Shown one piece after another: positions 9,591-18,320 of a stretch of DNA of 64,000 bases; within the stretch, counting starts at the first letter, position 1, and the number at the start of each line of letters is the position of its first letter. A program made the position numbers and the translations under genes. The stretch comes from Alkalithermobacter paradoxus (lineage in GTDB: Bacteria > Bacillota > Clostridia > Peptostreptococcales > Peptostreptococcaceae): positions 1 to 64,000 of the forward strand of contig MZGW01000009.1 in assembly GCA_002029295.1 (NCBI GenBank), written 5' to 3'. Below the pieces are notes generated by a model. The model had not been told where the DNA came from and made no database searches. It saw only the letters and a list, made by a program, of their open reading frames with translations.

Positions 9591-11087
9591 ATGGGTATAA
9601 GGAAAAATAGTGTATTTAATATATCTTTATTTATAGTATTTTCAATAGTTATTTGGGGGATAATTCTACCAGATAACTTTGGGAATGCATGTAATGGACT
9701 TTTCAACTTTCTAGTAGATAAATTTGGGTGGATGTATTTGCTTGCTATGTTTTTTTTCGTAGTATTCTCAGTATTAGTATCATTTAGTAAATATGGAAAT
9801 ATAAAGTTAGGATCAGATGATTCAAAACCTGAATACAGCTATATTTCATGGTTTGCTATGCTATTTAGTGCTGGTATGGGAATAGGGCTTGTATTTTGGG
9901 GAGTAGCAGAGCCTTTATATCACTATCTAGGCCCTATAGGAGTAGACCCTGGAAGTAGCGAAGCTGCTAACTTTGCCATGAAAACATCATTTTTTCACTG
10001 GGGAATTCATCCATGGGCAAATTACAGTATAATAGGTTTAGCACTTGCTTACTTTCAATTTAGAAAGAATGCACCAGGGCTCATAAGCAGTATATTTATT
10101 CCAATACTTGGAGAAGAAGGAGTAAAAGGACCTATTGGGAAATTTATAGATATACTTGCGATATTTGCAACAGTAGCTGGTGTTGCAACTTCTCTTGGAC
10201 TTGGAACACTTCAGATAAATAGTGGACTTAACTATCTTTTCAAGATTCCTATAAATACCATAGTACAAATATCTATCATAGCTATAGTAACAGTTTTATT
10301 TATGATATCAGCAGTTACAGGACTTGATAGAGGAATTAAGTGGCTTTCAAATGTAAACTTAAGTTTAGCTACTTTATTGATGATATTAGCTATAATCCTC
10401 GGTCCTACTGTTAAGATAATAAATTCATTTACAAATGGATTAGGTATGTATATAAATGATTTTGTAAGAGATAGCTTGAATATTGAAGCTTTTGGTGACA
10501 ATAGCTGGATAGGTGGATGGAGAATTTTTTATTGGGCGTGGTGGATTGCATGGGCTCCATTTGTTGGAACATTTATTGCTCGTATATCAAAAGGTAGAAC
10601 AATAAGAGAATTTATAACAGGGGTTACCCTTGTACCAGCACTTGGTTCGTTTTTGTGGTTTGCAACATTTGGAACACTAGGTATGAACCTTGGAACAGAA
10701 GTTGCTGCTATAGCAACAGAGGTTACTGAAACTGCATTCTTTGTTGTTATGAGTCATTATCCATTGGGAGGCTTAATTTCTTTTGTTGCAGTAATACTAC
10801 TTTGTACATTCTTTGTAACATCAGCTGATTCAGCTACATTCGTTTTAGGAATGATGTCGACAGATGGTAATTTAAATCCATCAAATTCAAAGAAAATAAT
10901 TTGGGGTATAATTCAGTCTTTACTAGCTTTAGCATTGATGTTAGCAGGTGGCCTTAAAACACTTCAGATTGGTTCTATAGCTGCAGCATTTCCATTTGCT
11001 ATAGTAATGGTTGTAGCTTGTTTCTCACTATATAAAGCATTGAAAGAAGATAAAGGGTATATAAAATCTGAAGAAGAAAAAGTTTAA
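9591..11087 (+). CDS. BCCT-family betaine/choline/carnitine transporter
   Basis: This secondary transporter of quaternary ammonium compounds, about 12 membrane helices and 498 residues, probably brings betaine into the cell for the preceding reductase. BCCT signatures are clear: SAGMGIGLVFWGVAEPLYHY in the unwound helix, HWGIHPWANYS, and the aromatic-box segment WAWWIAWAPFVGTFIARIS (three of the Trp form the substrate box in BetP). A short C-terminal tail without a long basic osmosensing extension argues for nutrient uptake rather than osmoregulation. The ATG at 9591 lies 6 bases after AAAGGGGTG; an in-frame GTG at 9582 overlaps that site and is not preferred. A terminator follows directly. 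Confidence 0.93.
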   Translation: MGIRKNSVFNISLFIVFSIVIWGIILPDNFGNACNGLFNFLVDKFGWMYLLAMFFFVVFSVLVSFSKYGNIKLGSDDSKPEYSYISWFAMLFSAGMGIGLVFWGVAEPLYHYLGPIGVDPGSSEAANFAMKTSFFHWGIHPWANYSIIGLALAYFQFRKNAPGLISSIFIPILGEEGVKGPIGKFIDILAIFATVAGVATSLGLGTLQINSGLNYLFKIPINTIVQISIIAIVTVLFMISAVTGLDRGIKWLSNVNLSLATLLMILAIILGPTVKIINSFTNGLGMYINDFVRDSLNIEAFGDNSWIGGWRIFYWAWWIAWAPFVGTFIARISKGRTIREFITGVTLVPALGSFLWFATFGTLGMNLGTEVAAIATEVTETAFFVVMSHYPLGGLISFVAVILLCTFFVTSADSATFVLGMMSTDGNLNPSNSKKIIWGIIQSLLALALMLAGGLKTLQIGSIAAAFPFAIVMVVACFSLYKALKEDKGYIKSEEEKV

Positions 11088-11124
11088 AAATTTATCCTCC
11101 CGATTGGGAGGATAAATTTTTTTT
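11088..11124 (+). terminator. Terminator of the betaine-reductase operon
   Basis: The stem AATTTATCCTCCC/GGGAGGATAAATT with a GATT loop is followed by a T-run, directly after the BCCT stop codon. Confidence 0.93.
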
Positions 11125-11182
11125 GAAACCAAATAATAAAAATATACGTTATATAAAATAGAAAGACTAAAGAGGTGAAAAA

Positions 11183-11707
11183 ATGAAGGATCCTGAAATT
11201 TTAGAAATAGAATTTGACAAAATATATAATACTCTTTGGCCAAAGGTATATAAATTTATATATTTTAGAATAAGAAATGAAGAAGAAGCAAAGGAACTAA
11301 CACAAGAAGTATTTAAGAGATTATATATACAGATGGAGAAAGATATCAATGACCAAAAGTACACAAAATCATATATATTCACAGCAGCAAAGCATATTGT
11401 GTATGATTTGTGGAGAAGAAAAGGTAACAAAAGTGAAGAAAGCTTAGAAGAACTAAACCAAAGTGGATTTGACATTGAAGGTAAAAAAGACATGATAGAC
11501 GAAAGACTTATTTTAAAACAAGCTCTAAACAAGCTATCAAAAGATGAGCAGGATGTAATAAATTTGAGGATATTGATAGGATATTCAGTAGAAGAAACAT
11601 CGAAAATACTAAATAAGCCATGTGGAAGTATAAAAAGTCTACAATATAGAGCTCTTCAAAAGTTAAGAAAAGACTTGTCAAAAGGAGGATTACTAAATGG
11701 AAAATAA
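11183..11707 (+). CDS. ECF-type RNA polymerase sigma factor
   Basis: A 174-residue sigma-70-family protein with only regions 2 and 4, as in extracytoplasmic-function sigma factors. Region 2 spans about residues 12-80 (KFIYFRIRNEEEAKELTQEV binds the core and -10). Region 4 spans about 112-165 (INLRILIGYSVEETSKILN, then SIKSLQYRALQKLRKDL as the -35 recognition helix). A ribosome-binding site AGAGGTGA precedes the ATG. The next gene starts 11 bases before this one ends, indicating translational coupling with a membrane partner that probably acts as its regulator. The inducing signal is unknown. Confidence 0.92.
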   Translation: MKDPEILEIEFDKIYNTLWPKVYKFIYFRIRNEEEAKELTQEVFKRLYIQMEKDINDQKYTKSYIFTAAKHIVYDLWRRKGNKSEESLEELNQSGFDIEGKKDMIDERLILKQALNKLSKDEQDVINLRILIGYSVEETSKILNKPCGSIKSLQYRALQKLRKDLSKGGLLNGK

Positions 11708-12908
11708 CAAAGAAGAAATTATATCATCATTAATTGATGATATGAATGATGGAAAAAATCCTAAAATAACTGATGAAATGGATGAAGAAATGAAGGAGAT
11801 TATAAGCACTATAAAGTTAATCAAAAGATTTAAAAGTAGTAAAAAAGTAGTAGAATTAAGAAGAAAAAGGGTAAATACTACACTTAAAGTTGCATCTATA
11901 TTGATATTCTTTATACTTAGTATAAGTATTTTATCCCCTTTACTAAATAAAGGGAATAATGATATAGTATATGCAATGAGTAAAGCTTACGAAGAAGTAC
12001 AAAGTTACTTTGGAATCATAGAAATCACATCTCAAAGAAATGGAGAAATTGAATCAAGAGAAAAAATAACAGTAAGTTACAAAAAGCCTGATATGTATCA
12101 TGCAGTTCATGAAATAGAAAATTATACTATAACTCAGATAAGTGATGGAGAAAAACTATATAGTATAAGTGGAAATAATGTAACCATAGAATATACAAAT
12201 CCAAATAAGGAACTATGGAGATATCACATAGAAAGCACTATAAGAGATATGGAAAGTGCTATAGATATACAAAAGATAGGAAATGAAAAAGTTGCAGGAA
12301 GAGAGGCTCACGTATATAAATTTAGATATTCAAAATCTGAACCTTTCAACAAAATATATATAGATAAAAAAAGTAATATGCCGCTTAGAAGAGAAATAAA
12401 TACAAATGAAAATGTTAGTGTTATAAACACATTTGTAAAATTAGAAATAAATAAACAAATTAACGATTCTTTATTCACTTATAATATCAAAAGTGATGAT
12501 GTGGTAACATACCTGAATAAAAAGATAACTAAAGAAGATGTAGAGAAAAGAATTGGAAATATTGATATACTTTTAAGTCAGATTCCGGATAACTTTACAC
12601 TCAATACAATAGTTGAGCTTGAAGATGCACATTTATACGATTATTTATTTAGCCTAAAAGGTAAAAATTCAGATTTTGTTGATATATATTTATCTTTATC
12701 TCCAAATAATGAAATAAATTTCGGTGGAGAAAAAATAAAGTTAGATGATAAATATATATATATAAGTGAAGATGTAGTAAATTTATTTAAGGTATATATA
12801 GGAAAGAGTAATGTACTAAGATATACAGATAATAATGTAGATATACTTGCTGTTACAAATTTAAGCAAACAAAAGATAATAGATATTTTTCAAAAAATTA
12901 ATTACTAA
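11697..12908 (+). CDS. Membrane-anchored putative anti-sigma protein with LolA-like extracytoplasmic domain
   Basis: The 403-residue protein has a cytoplasmic N-terminus (about 1-58), a single membrane helix (about 60-82, VASILIFFILSISILSPLL) and a long outer domain. The first half of the outer domain (about 95-245, SYFGIIEITSQRNGEI through GREAHVYKFRYSK and NMPLRRE) resembles the LolA/MucB-type lipoprotein-carrier fold that often accompanies ECF sigma factors in Firmicutes. The second half (about 275-403) resembles the DUF4367-type tail. Overlap with the sigma gene and the one-helix topology make an anti-sigma or signal-sensing role the best inference. A classical zinc anti-sigma motif (HxxxCxxC) is absent. 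Confidence 0.75.
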   Translation: MENNKEEIISSLIDDMNDGKNPKITDEMDEEMKEIISTIKLIKRFKSSKKVVELRRKRVNTTLKVASILIFFILSISILSPLLNKGNNDIVYAMSKAYEEVQSYFGIIEITSQRNGEIESREKITVSYKKPDMYHAVHEIENYTITQISDGEKLYSISGNNVTIEYTNPNKELWRYHIESTIRDMESAIDIQKIGNEKVAGREAHVYKFRYSKSEPFNKIYIDKKSNMPLRREINTNENVSVINTFVKLEINKQINDSLFTYNIKSDDVVTYLNKKITKEDVEKRIGNIDILLSQIPDNFTLNTIVELEDAHLYDYLFSLKGKNSDFVDIYLSLSPNNEINFGGEKIKLDDKYIYISEDVVNLFKVYIGKSNVLRYTDNNVDILAVTNLSKQKIIDIFQKINY

Positions 12909-12919
12909 GGAGTGATAGT

Positions 12920-13498
12920 ATGAAATTTAAGATTTTAGCTTTAATTATGACAATGTTTGTATTCTTAACTGGATGTGCTGCTACCGATACAGGTGCAAAT
13001 GTAATAGTAGACGAAAATATAACTGAAGAGACTAATGAAGTCGAAGAAAAAGAGGATACTGAAAAGAAAAGTGATACAGAGATAAAAGAGGAGTACAAAG
13101 AAGCCATCGGTATATATTTTGGAATTGAGAGAAATAAAGCACATATAAATGTACTAGATGTAGAAACTGATTTTAACAACTTTACAATTGAATCTTCAAT
13201 AAAAGAAAAGCTAGAAAAAATGAAAAGTCATAGACTACTATCTTTAGAATTCAGAGCTAAAGATGGATTATTAAAAGAAGTAAAAGAAATAGAAAGTGCT
13301 AAGATAAGAGCTACATTCAATGGAATGGCTGATAATAATTTTGGAGAATTTAATGTTAATGGATATGTAAATGTATTTCAAATAAGTGAAGAATTAAAAG
13401 AGAAATTCCACTCGATGGAAACTGGAAAAGAAGTTATGATAACTATAGTTCCAAGCGAAACTGAAGGAGCTAACTTGATAGTTATACAATTACATTAG
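12920..13498 (+). CDS. Lipoprotein of unknown function
   Basis: The 192-residue product starts with a lipoprotein signal (KFKILALIMTMFVFLTGC), lipobox LTGC with Cys at 17. An acidic/threonine-rich linker (about 28-58) and a soluble domain without recognised motifs follow. It lies 11 bases after the anti-sigma gene with the ribosome-binding site AAGGAGTGA, so it belongs to the sigma-factor operon. It may be part of the same envelope response. No function can be assigned. Confidence 0.8.
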   Translation: MKFKILALIMTMFVFLTGCAATDTGANVIVDENITEETNEVEEKEDTEKKSDTEIKEEYKEAIGIYFGIERNKAHINVLDVETDFNNFTIESSIKEKLEKMKSHRLLSLEFRAKDGLLKEVKEIESAKIRATFNGMADNNFGEFNVNGYVNVFQISEELKEKFHSMETGKEVMITIVPSETEGANLIVIQLH

Positions 13499-13501
13499 TA
13501 G

Positions 13502-13530
13502 ACCTGCCGATTAATTCGGCAGGTTTTTTA
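13502..13530 (+). terminator. Terminator of the sigma-factor operon
   Basis: The stem ACCTGCCGA/TCGGCAGGT with a TTAAT loop is followed by TTTTTT, right after the lipoprotein gene. Confidence 0.93.
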
Positions 13531-13583
13531 TATTTTAAAATACATATAAATTAGCTATAATAGTTTTTAAGGAGCTGAAGAAT

Positions 13584-15398
13584 ATGTTTGATATAAAAGA
13601 TAGGCTTAAAACTCTGCCAGACTTACCTGGTGTTTATCTTATGAAAGATAAAGATAACAAAGTTATCTATGTAGGAAAAGCAGTATCTTTAAAAAATAGA
13701 GTAAGACAATACTTTCAATCATCTAAAAATCATTCACAAAAAGTTGTATCTATGGTTAGTAATATACAAGAATTTGAATATATAATTACAGATTCAGAAT
13801 TAGAAGCACTGATACTTGAGTGCAATCTAATAAAAAAATATAGACCAAAGTACAATGTATTACTTAGAGATGATAAGACTTATCCATATATAAAAGTTAC
13901 ATTGAATGAAAAATATCCAAGGGTATTGAAAGTAAGAAAGATAGAAAAGGACAAGGCTAAATATTTTGGGCCATATACTAATATAACTGCTGTAAATGAT
14001 ACACTAGATGTAATAAGAGAGCTATATCCTGTAAGGACATGCTCTATAGACATAGAAAGGGCTATACAAAGAAATCAAAGACCTTGCTTAAATTTTCATA
14101 TAAAGAAATGCTTAGGCCCGTGTACTGGAAATATAGATGATGAAAAATACAATAAAATGATAAGTGATATAGTTACATTTCTATCTGGAAAAGGACAGAA
14201 TCTTATAACTAACTTAAAAGAGGAAATGAAAGAAGCATCATTAAATCTTGAGTTTGAAAAAGCGGCAAGTATTAGGGATAGAATAAAGAGCTTAGAAGAA
14301 ATACTTGAAAAGCAAAAGGTTACATCTACTGATAATTTACTAGATCAAGATGTAATAGGCATGGCTAAAGCACACGATGAGGCATGTATACAAGTATTTT
14401 TTGTGAGAGATGGAAAAGTAGTAGGAAGGGAGCATTATATATTCGATAATATAATGAATTCTGATAGAAAAGAAATTTTATCGTCATTTATAAAACAGTT
14501 TTATTCATCAGACATATTTATTCCAAGAGAGATAATAATAGAAGATGAAATAGAAGATATTGATATAATAATTGACTGGCTTACATCAAAGAAAGGTCAG
14601 AAAGTGAGTATAAAATCTCCTAAAAGGGGAGATAAAAAAGAGCTTGTGGAAATGGTAAGAAAAAATGCACTAGAATACTTAGAAAAATTTAGCAACGCAA
14701 AGAAAGTGAGTCTAGAAAAAACAGTAGGCTCTTTAGAGAAACTCAAGGACTTATTAGAGCTTGATAAGCTTCCAAATAGAATAGAAGCATTCGATATATC
14801 TAATATCCAAGGAGTAGATTCTGTTGGATCTATGGTAGTTATAACAAATGGAAAGAAGGATAAAAAAGAGTATAGAAGATTTAAGATAAAAAGTGTTACA
14901 GGACCAAATGATTATGCATCTATGCAGGAGATTGTGTATAGAAGATTTAAAAACCAAAATCACCCAGATCTTATACTTTTAGATGGAGGAAAAGGACACG
15001 TATCAGCAGTGAGTAAAGTACTAAGTGAGCTTAATATAGATATTCCTTTATGGGGAATGTATAAAGATAATAAGCATAAAACAAAAGGGCTTGTATCTTT
15101 AGATAAAGAAATAGAACTAGATAAATCGTCTAACCTTTATAAGTTTATAGCTTCTATACAAGAAGAAGTTCATGATTTTGCAATAAAGTACCACAGATCT
15201 TTAAGAGATAAAAATATAAAAAAATCTATACTAGACGATATACCTAATGTAGGAGCTAAAAGAAAGCAAAACTTAATTATGCACTTTAAAAGTATAGATA
15301 ATATAAAAAATGCATCTTTAGAAGAACTAGAAAGTGTTGAAGGTATGAACAAAAGTGCTGCAAATAGTGTATATGAATTCTTTAGAAAGAAGGGATAA
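13584..15398 (+). CDS. uvrC: UvrABC excinuclease subunit C
   Basis: UvrC makes both the 3' and 5' incisions in nucleotide excision repair. The 604-residue protein has the complete architecture: GIY-YIG nuclease (about 12-90, PGVYLMKDKDNKVIYVGKAV), a UVR domain for UvrB contact (about 205-240, FEKAASIRDRIKSLEE), the RNase H-like second nuclease (about 380-480, EAFDISNIQG and LILLDGGKGH), and C-terminal helix-hairpin-helix repeats (DIPNVGAKRKQNLI, VEGMNKSAANSVYE). A ribosome-binding site AAGGAGCTG precedes the ATG. hprK starts two bases after the stop. Confidence 0.98.
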   Translation: MFDIKDRLKTLPDLPGVYLMKDKDNKVIYVGKAVSLKNRVRQYFQSSKNHSQKVVSMVSNIQEFEYIITDSELEALILECNLIKKYRPKYNVLLRDDKTYPYIKVTLNEKYPRVLKVRKIEKDKAKYFGPYTNITAVNDTLDVIRELYPVRTCSIDIERAIQRNQRPCLNFHIKKCLGPCTGNIDDEKYNKMISDIVTFLSGKGQNLITNLKEEMKEASLNLEFEKAASIRDRIKSLEEILEKQKVTSTDNLLDQDVIGMAKAHDEACIQVFFVRDGKVVGREHYIFDNIMNSDRKEILSSFIKQFYSSDIFIPREIIIEDEIEDIDIIIDWLTSKKGQKVSIKSPKRGDKKELVEMVRKNALEYLEKFSNAKKVSLEKTVGSLEKLKDLLELDKLPNRIEAFDISNIQGVDSVGSMVVITNGKKDKKEYRRFKIKSVTGPNDYASMQEIVYRRFKNQNHPDLILLDGGKGHVSAVSKVLSELNIDIPLWGMYKDNKHKTKGLVSLDKEIELDKSSNLYKFIASIQEEVHDFAIKYHRSLRDKNIKKSILDDIPNVGAKRKQNLIMHFKSIDNIKNASLEELESVEGMNKSAANSVYEFFRKKG

Positions 15399-15400
15399 TT

Positions 15401-16321
15401 TTGAAAAAAGTTTATGTAAGAGATATAGTTAGAGATTTGAATTTAGATGTAGTATATATGCCAGATAAAGTTGATTATACTATTAGGTCATCTGATATAA
15501 ATAGACCAGGGCTTCAGCTTGCAGGATATTTTGGAGACTTTTCATATGATAGGATTCAAATTATAGGAAGAGGAGAATATAATTATTTTGAACACTTAGA
15601 TAAGGAAACTAGATCACAAAGGCTTGATAAGATGTTTTCTTATGAAATTCCAGCACTTATAGCAACTAGAGGACTTAAGGTTAATGAAGATACTATAAAT
15701 TCTGCAAAGAAATATGAAAGAATAATTTTAGCTACAAGTATGAATACAACTAGATTTATAAACAAAGTTTCTAACTACCTGAATGAAAAACTAGCTCCAA
15801 CTAAAACTATGCATGGAGTATTAGTAGATGTAGATGGCATAGGGATACTTATAATAGGAGAAAGTGGGGTTGGAAAGTCCGAAACTGCTCTAGAGCTAGT
15901 TAAAAGAGGACATAGATTGGTAGCTGATGATGCTGTTGAAATAAGAAGAATAGATGAAGATTTGTTACTAGCTCAGGCTCCCGAGACAATAAGACATTTA
16001 ATAGAAATTAGAGGAGTAGGAATATTAGATATAAAAAGTCTTTACGGGGTTGGTGCAGTTAAATTATCTAAGAATGTAGATATGGTTATAGAACTTCAAA
16101 TATGGGAAGAAGGAAAATATTATGATAGACTAGGAATAGACGAACAACATATGTCTATACTAGATGTTCCTGTTGAACATCTAGTTATACCTGTAAGACC
16201 TGGAAGAAATATAGCTATGATAATTGAAGTTGCTGCAAAAAATCACAGACAAAAAGCTATGGGATACAATGCAGCTAAAGACTTTAATGATAGATTAATG
16301 AAAAAACTAGAAGAAAAATAA
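15401..16321 (+). CDS. hprK: HPr kinase/phosphorylase
   Basis: This bifunctional enzyme phosphorylates HPr at Ser46 and removes that phosphate, controlling carbon catabolite repression in Firmicutes. The 306-residue protein has its Walker A at GESGVGKS (about 153-160) and the HprK signature EIRGVGILDIKSLYGVGAV (about 203-221). The start is TTG, which is unusual: it lies two bases after the uvrC stop and is served by AGAAGGG inside the end of uvrC. The substrate HPr is encoded at 40163-40429. A sugar-kinase gene follows after 15 bases. Confidence 0.97.
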   Translation: MKKVYVRDIVRDLNLDVVYMPDKVDYTIRSSDINRPGLQLAGYFGDFSYDRIQIIGRGEYNYFEHLDKETRSQRLDKMFSYEIPALIATRGLKVNEDTINSAKKYERIILATSMNTTRFINKVSNYLNEKLAPTKTMHGVLVDVDGIGILIIGESGVGKSETALELVKRGHRLVADDAVEIRRIDEDLLLAQAPETIRHLIEIRGVGILDIKSLYGVGAVKLSKNVDMVIELQIWEEGKYYDRLGIDEQHMSILDVPVEHLVIPVRPGRNIAMIIEVAAKNHRQKAMGYNAAKDFNDRLMKKLEEK

Positions 16322-16336
16322 TTTGGAGGGGATATT

Positions 16337-17284
16337 ATGTATTACATAGGAATAGATCTTGGGGGAACAGGAATAAAAGGTGGTATTGTAAGTGAAAATG
16401 GAGATATAATTCTTAAAAAAGAAACAAAAACTCCAGTAGAAAAAGGATATGAAGGAGTTATACAAAGTATAATTAATTTGATACATGAACTTGTTAGTGA
16501 GAAAAATATTGATACAAAAGATATTAAGTCTATAGGAGTAGGAATACCTGGAGTTGCTAACAAAGAAGGAATGGTATATTATGCTCACAACTTGTTTTGG
16601 AAGGATGTGCCATTAGGAGAAATGCTAAGACAAGAATTTAAAGGCATTCCTGTTTATGTAGAAAATGATGCAACTGTTGCCTGTGTTGCAGAATATGTGT
16701 GTGGAGCTATGAAAAATAAAGAAAATGGGGTAATGCTAACACTAGGAACAGGAGTAGGCGGAGGAATAATAATAAATGGAAAAGTTTTTAGTGGAAGTAA
16801 TGGACTAGGATCTGAAATAGGACACATGGTAGTTGGTGAAAACTTTTATAATTGCAACTGTGGAAATAATGGGTGCCTTGAAACATTTTCATCTGCAACT
16901 GCAATAATAAAGTATGCTAAGAAATTAATAGAAGATGAAAATAAAGATACATTGATAATGGAAAAAGTACAAAATGATATAAATAAAATAGATGCAAAAG
17001 TCATAATAGATTCTGCAAAAGAAGGAGACTATATAGGAAATAAAGCTGTAGATAGACTTGTAAAATACTTAGCTATAGGAATTACAAACATAATGAATAT
17101 CATAGATCCAGATGTTATATGCATAGGTGGAGGCTTGTCTAAAAGTGGGGATTTCCTATTAAACAAGATAAATAAAGAGATTGAAAAATATTTACTTTTC
17201 AAAGATTTGAAATACGGTCAGATAGTTATAGCAACACTTGGAAATGATGCTGGTATTATAGGAAGTGCAATGCTAGGAAAATAA
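16337..17284 (+). CDS. ROK-family glucokinase
   Basis: The 315-residue cytosolic sugar kinase most likely phosphorylates glucose with ATP. It shows the N-terminal phosphate-1 motif GIDLGGTGIKGG (about 5-16), the ATP-site LGTGVGGGIIINGK (about 136-149) and the ROK zinc signature CNCGNNGCLE near residue 175, with the HxxxG-type EIGHMVVG just before it. It is co-transcribed with hprK, which fits carbon metabolism. Other sugar specificities within ROK cannot be excluded. Confidence 0.92.
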   Translation: MYYIGIDLGGTGIKGGIVSENGDIILKKETKTPVEKGYEGVIQSIINLIHELVSEKNIDTKDIKSIGVGIPGVANKEGMVYYAHNLFWKDVPLGEMLRQEFKGIPVYVENDATVACVAEYVCGAMKNKENGVMLTLGTGVGGGIIINGKVFSGSNGLGSEIGHMVVGENFYNCNCGNNGCLETFSSATAIIKYAKKLIEDENKDTLIMEKVQNDINKIDAKVIIDSAKEGDYIGNKAVDRLVKYLAIGITNIMNIIDPDVICIGGGLSKSGDFLLNKINKEIEKYLLFKDLKYGQIVIATLGNDAGIIGSAMLGK

Positions 17285-17289
17285 ATATA

Positions 17290-17322
17290 ATAAAGGCTCA
17301 AATATCGAGCCTTTATTTTTTT
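17290..17322 (+). terminator. Terminator of the uvrC-hprK-kinase operon
   Basis: The stem ATAAAGGCTC/GAGCCTTTAT with an AAATATC loop is followed by a T-run. Confidence 0.92.
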
Positions 17323-17401
17323 ATAATGAATAGTAAATTATAAACTTTTTGAATTGTGGATAATTTATAATTTCCGTTATGAATTTCAAAAAAGTCTATC
17401 T

Positions 17402-17755
17402 TTAAGATCTTTCAAAGAAAGACTCTTTTATAATAACTTCACTACCAATAGGAACTAAGTTATATAAGATATTTACATTACTATTATGCATACGTATACA
17501 ACCATTAGATACAGCTTTTCCAATAGAACTAGGATTATTAGTTCCATGAATTCCATAACCATTAAAAAATCTCATCCATCTGCTTCCAAAAGGTCCTCCA
17601 GGATTTCTAACCTTCTCAAGTATTTTGAAATTTCCAGTCGGAGTAGGAGTAGAAGCTTTTCCGATAGCTATAGGATAAGAAGAATGAATACTGTCATTTA
17701 TATAAAGATATAATCTTTTGTCAAGCAAACTAATTAATATCTTCGCTCGGCTCAT
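17402..17755 (-). CDS. Short L,D-transpeptidase (YkuD domain)
   Basis: The YkuD fold uses a catalytic cysteine to form 3-3 cross-links in peptidoglycan. The 117-residue protein is essentially the bare domain: TPTGNFKI near residue 38, then HGTN with the catalytic histidine (about 70), and SNGCIRMHN containing the SxGCIRM active-site Cys (about 86). No signal peptide, membrane helix, LysM or SH3 domain is visible. That is odd for a wall enzyme: the start MSRAKILISLLDKRLYLYI is the first beta-strand itself. The gene is monocistronic and opposite to its neighbours. Export by an unknown route, or cytosolic retention, is possible. Confidence 0.9.
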   Translation of the reverse strand: MSRAKILISLLDKRLYLYINDSIHSSYPIAIGKASTPTPTGNFKILEKVRNPGGPFGSRWMRFFNGYGIHGTNNPSSIGKAVSNGCIRMHNSNVNILYNLVPIGSEVIIKESFFERS

Positions 17756-18132
17756 TTAGCATCACTCCAAAATTATATATTTATTATAGGATATGTAATT
17801 ATTATAAATACTGAACAAATAAATAAAAAAAATACTGTAAAATCACAAATTAATTATTTTTTTATATATTGATATTAAATTAATACTAAGGCTAAATTAT
17901 GGACATAATAAGAAGTTATATATATTCATCAGTGATGAATAAATAGTTAATATAATAACACTGCAGTGATTTGAAATTTGAGAAAATTGTGAGAAAAAAG
18001 TCGAAAAACATAGGGTTATATGTATAAAAATACAAACGTATACTACTTCATAAAAAATACATTTTAAATTCGAAATATTCAAAAAAATAACAATCTGCAT
18101 GGTAAATATATACTCTATCAGGGGGGGTAAAG
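17756..18132. other. Long AT-rich intergenic region with palindromes
   Basis: No convincing gene was found in these ~377 bases. The region separates the L,D-transpeptidase gene (minus strand) from a small ORF and the hydrogenase genes (plus strand), so it should hold promoters for both directions. TATTCATCAGTGATGAATA at 17923-17941 is a 19-base perfect inverted repeat around a central G, a plausible operator. CACTGCAGTG at 17959-17968 is a second short palindrome. No clear -35/-10 pair was settled on. Confidence 0.45.
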
Positions 18133-18306
18133 ATGTGTGAAGATTTAAGAAAAGAGATTGAAATTACAATGAATCTAAGGGATTTTTGCCAGATTTGTAA
18201 AGACCAAGAAGAGTGCAGAGAGAACCTAAAGAAATGTAAAGCAGTACAATTTACAGAATTTATGATCAATAAAATAATTGCAGATAAAATAAATAATATG
18301 GTATAA
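18133..18306 (+). CDS. 57-residue cysteine-rich small protein upstream of the hydrogenase genes
   Basis: A very strong ribosome-binding site (GGGGGGG at 18121-18127, with four bases to the ATG) precedes an ORF of 57 codons ending in TAA at 18304. The product starts MCEDLRKEIEITMN and has four cysteines spaced C19-x2-C22-x5-C28-x6-C35 in an acidic/basic helical context, followed by a helical tail. The spacing could bind zinc or an iron-sulfur cluster. It was not recognised as a known family. A 17-bp terminator stem follows 14 bases after the stop, and the hydrogenase gene hydC begins 61 bases beyond it. A link to hydrogenase expression or cluster supply is inference from position only. Confidence 0.65.
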   Translation: MCEDLRKEIEITMNLRDFCQICKDQEECRENLKKCKAVQFTEFMINKIIADKINNMV

Positions 18307-18320
18307 TTAGCGTGTCGAAG

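Noticed and set aside
13501..13583. Riboswitch before uvrC
   Set aside because: The short spacer holds only the preceding terminator and a ribosome-binding site.
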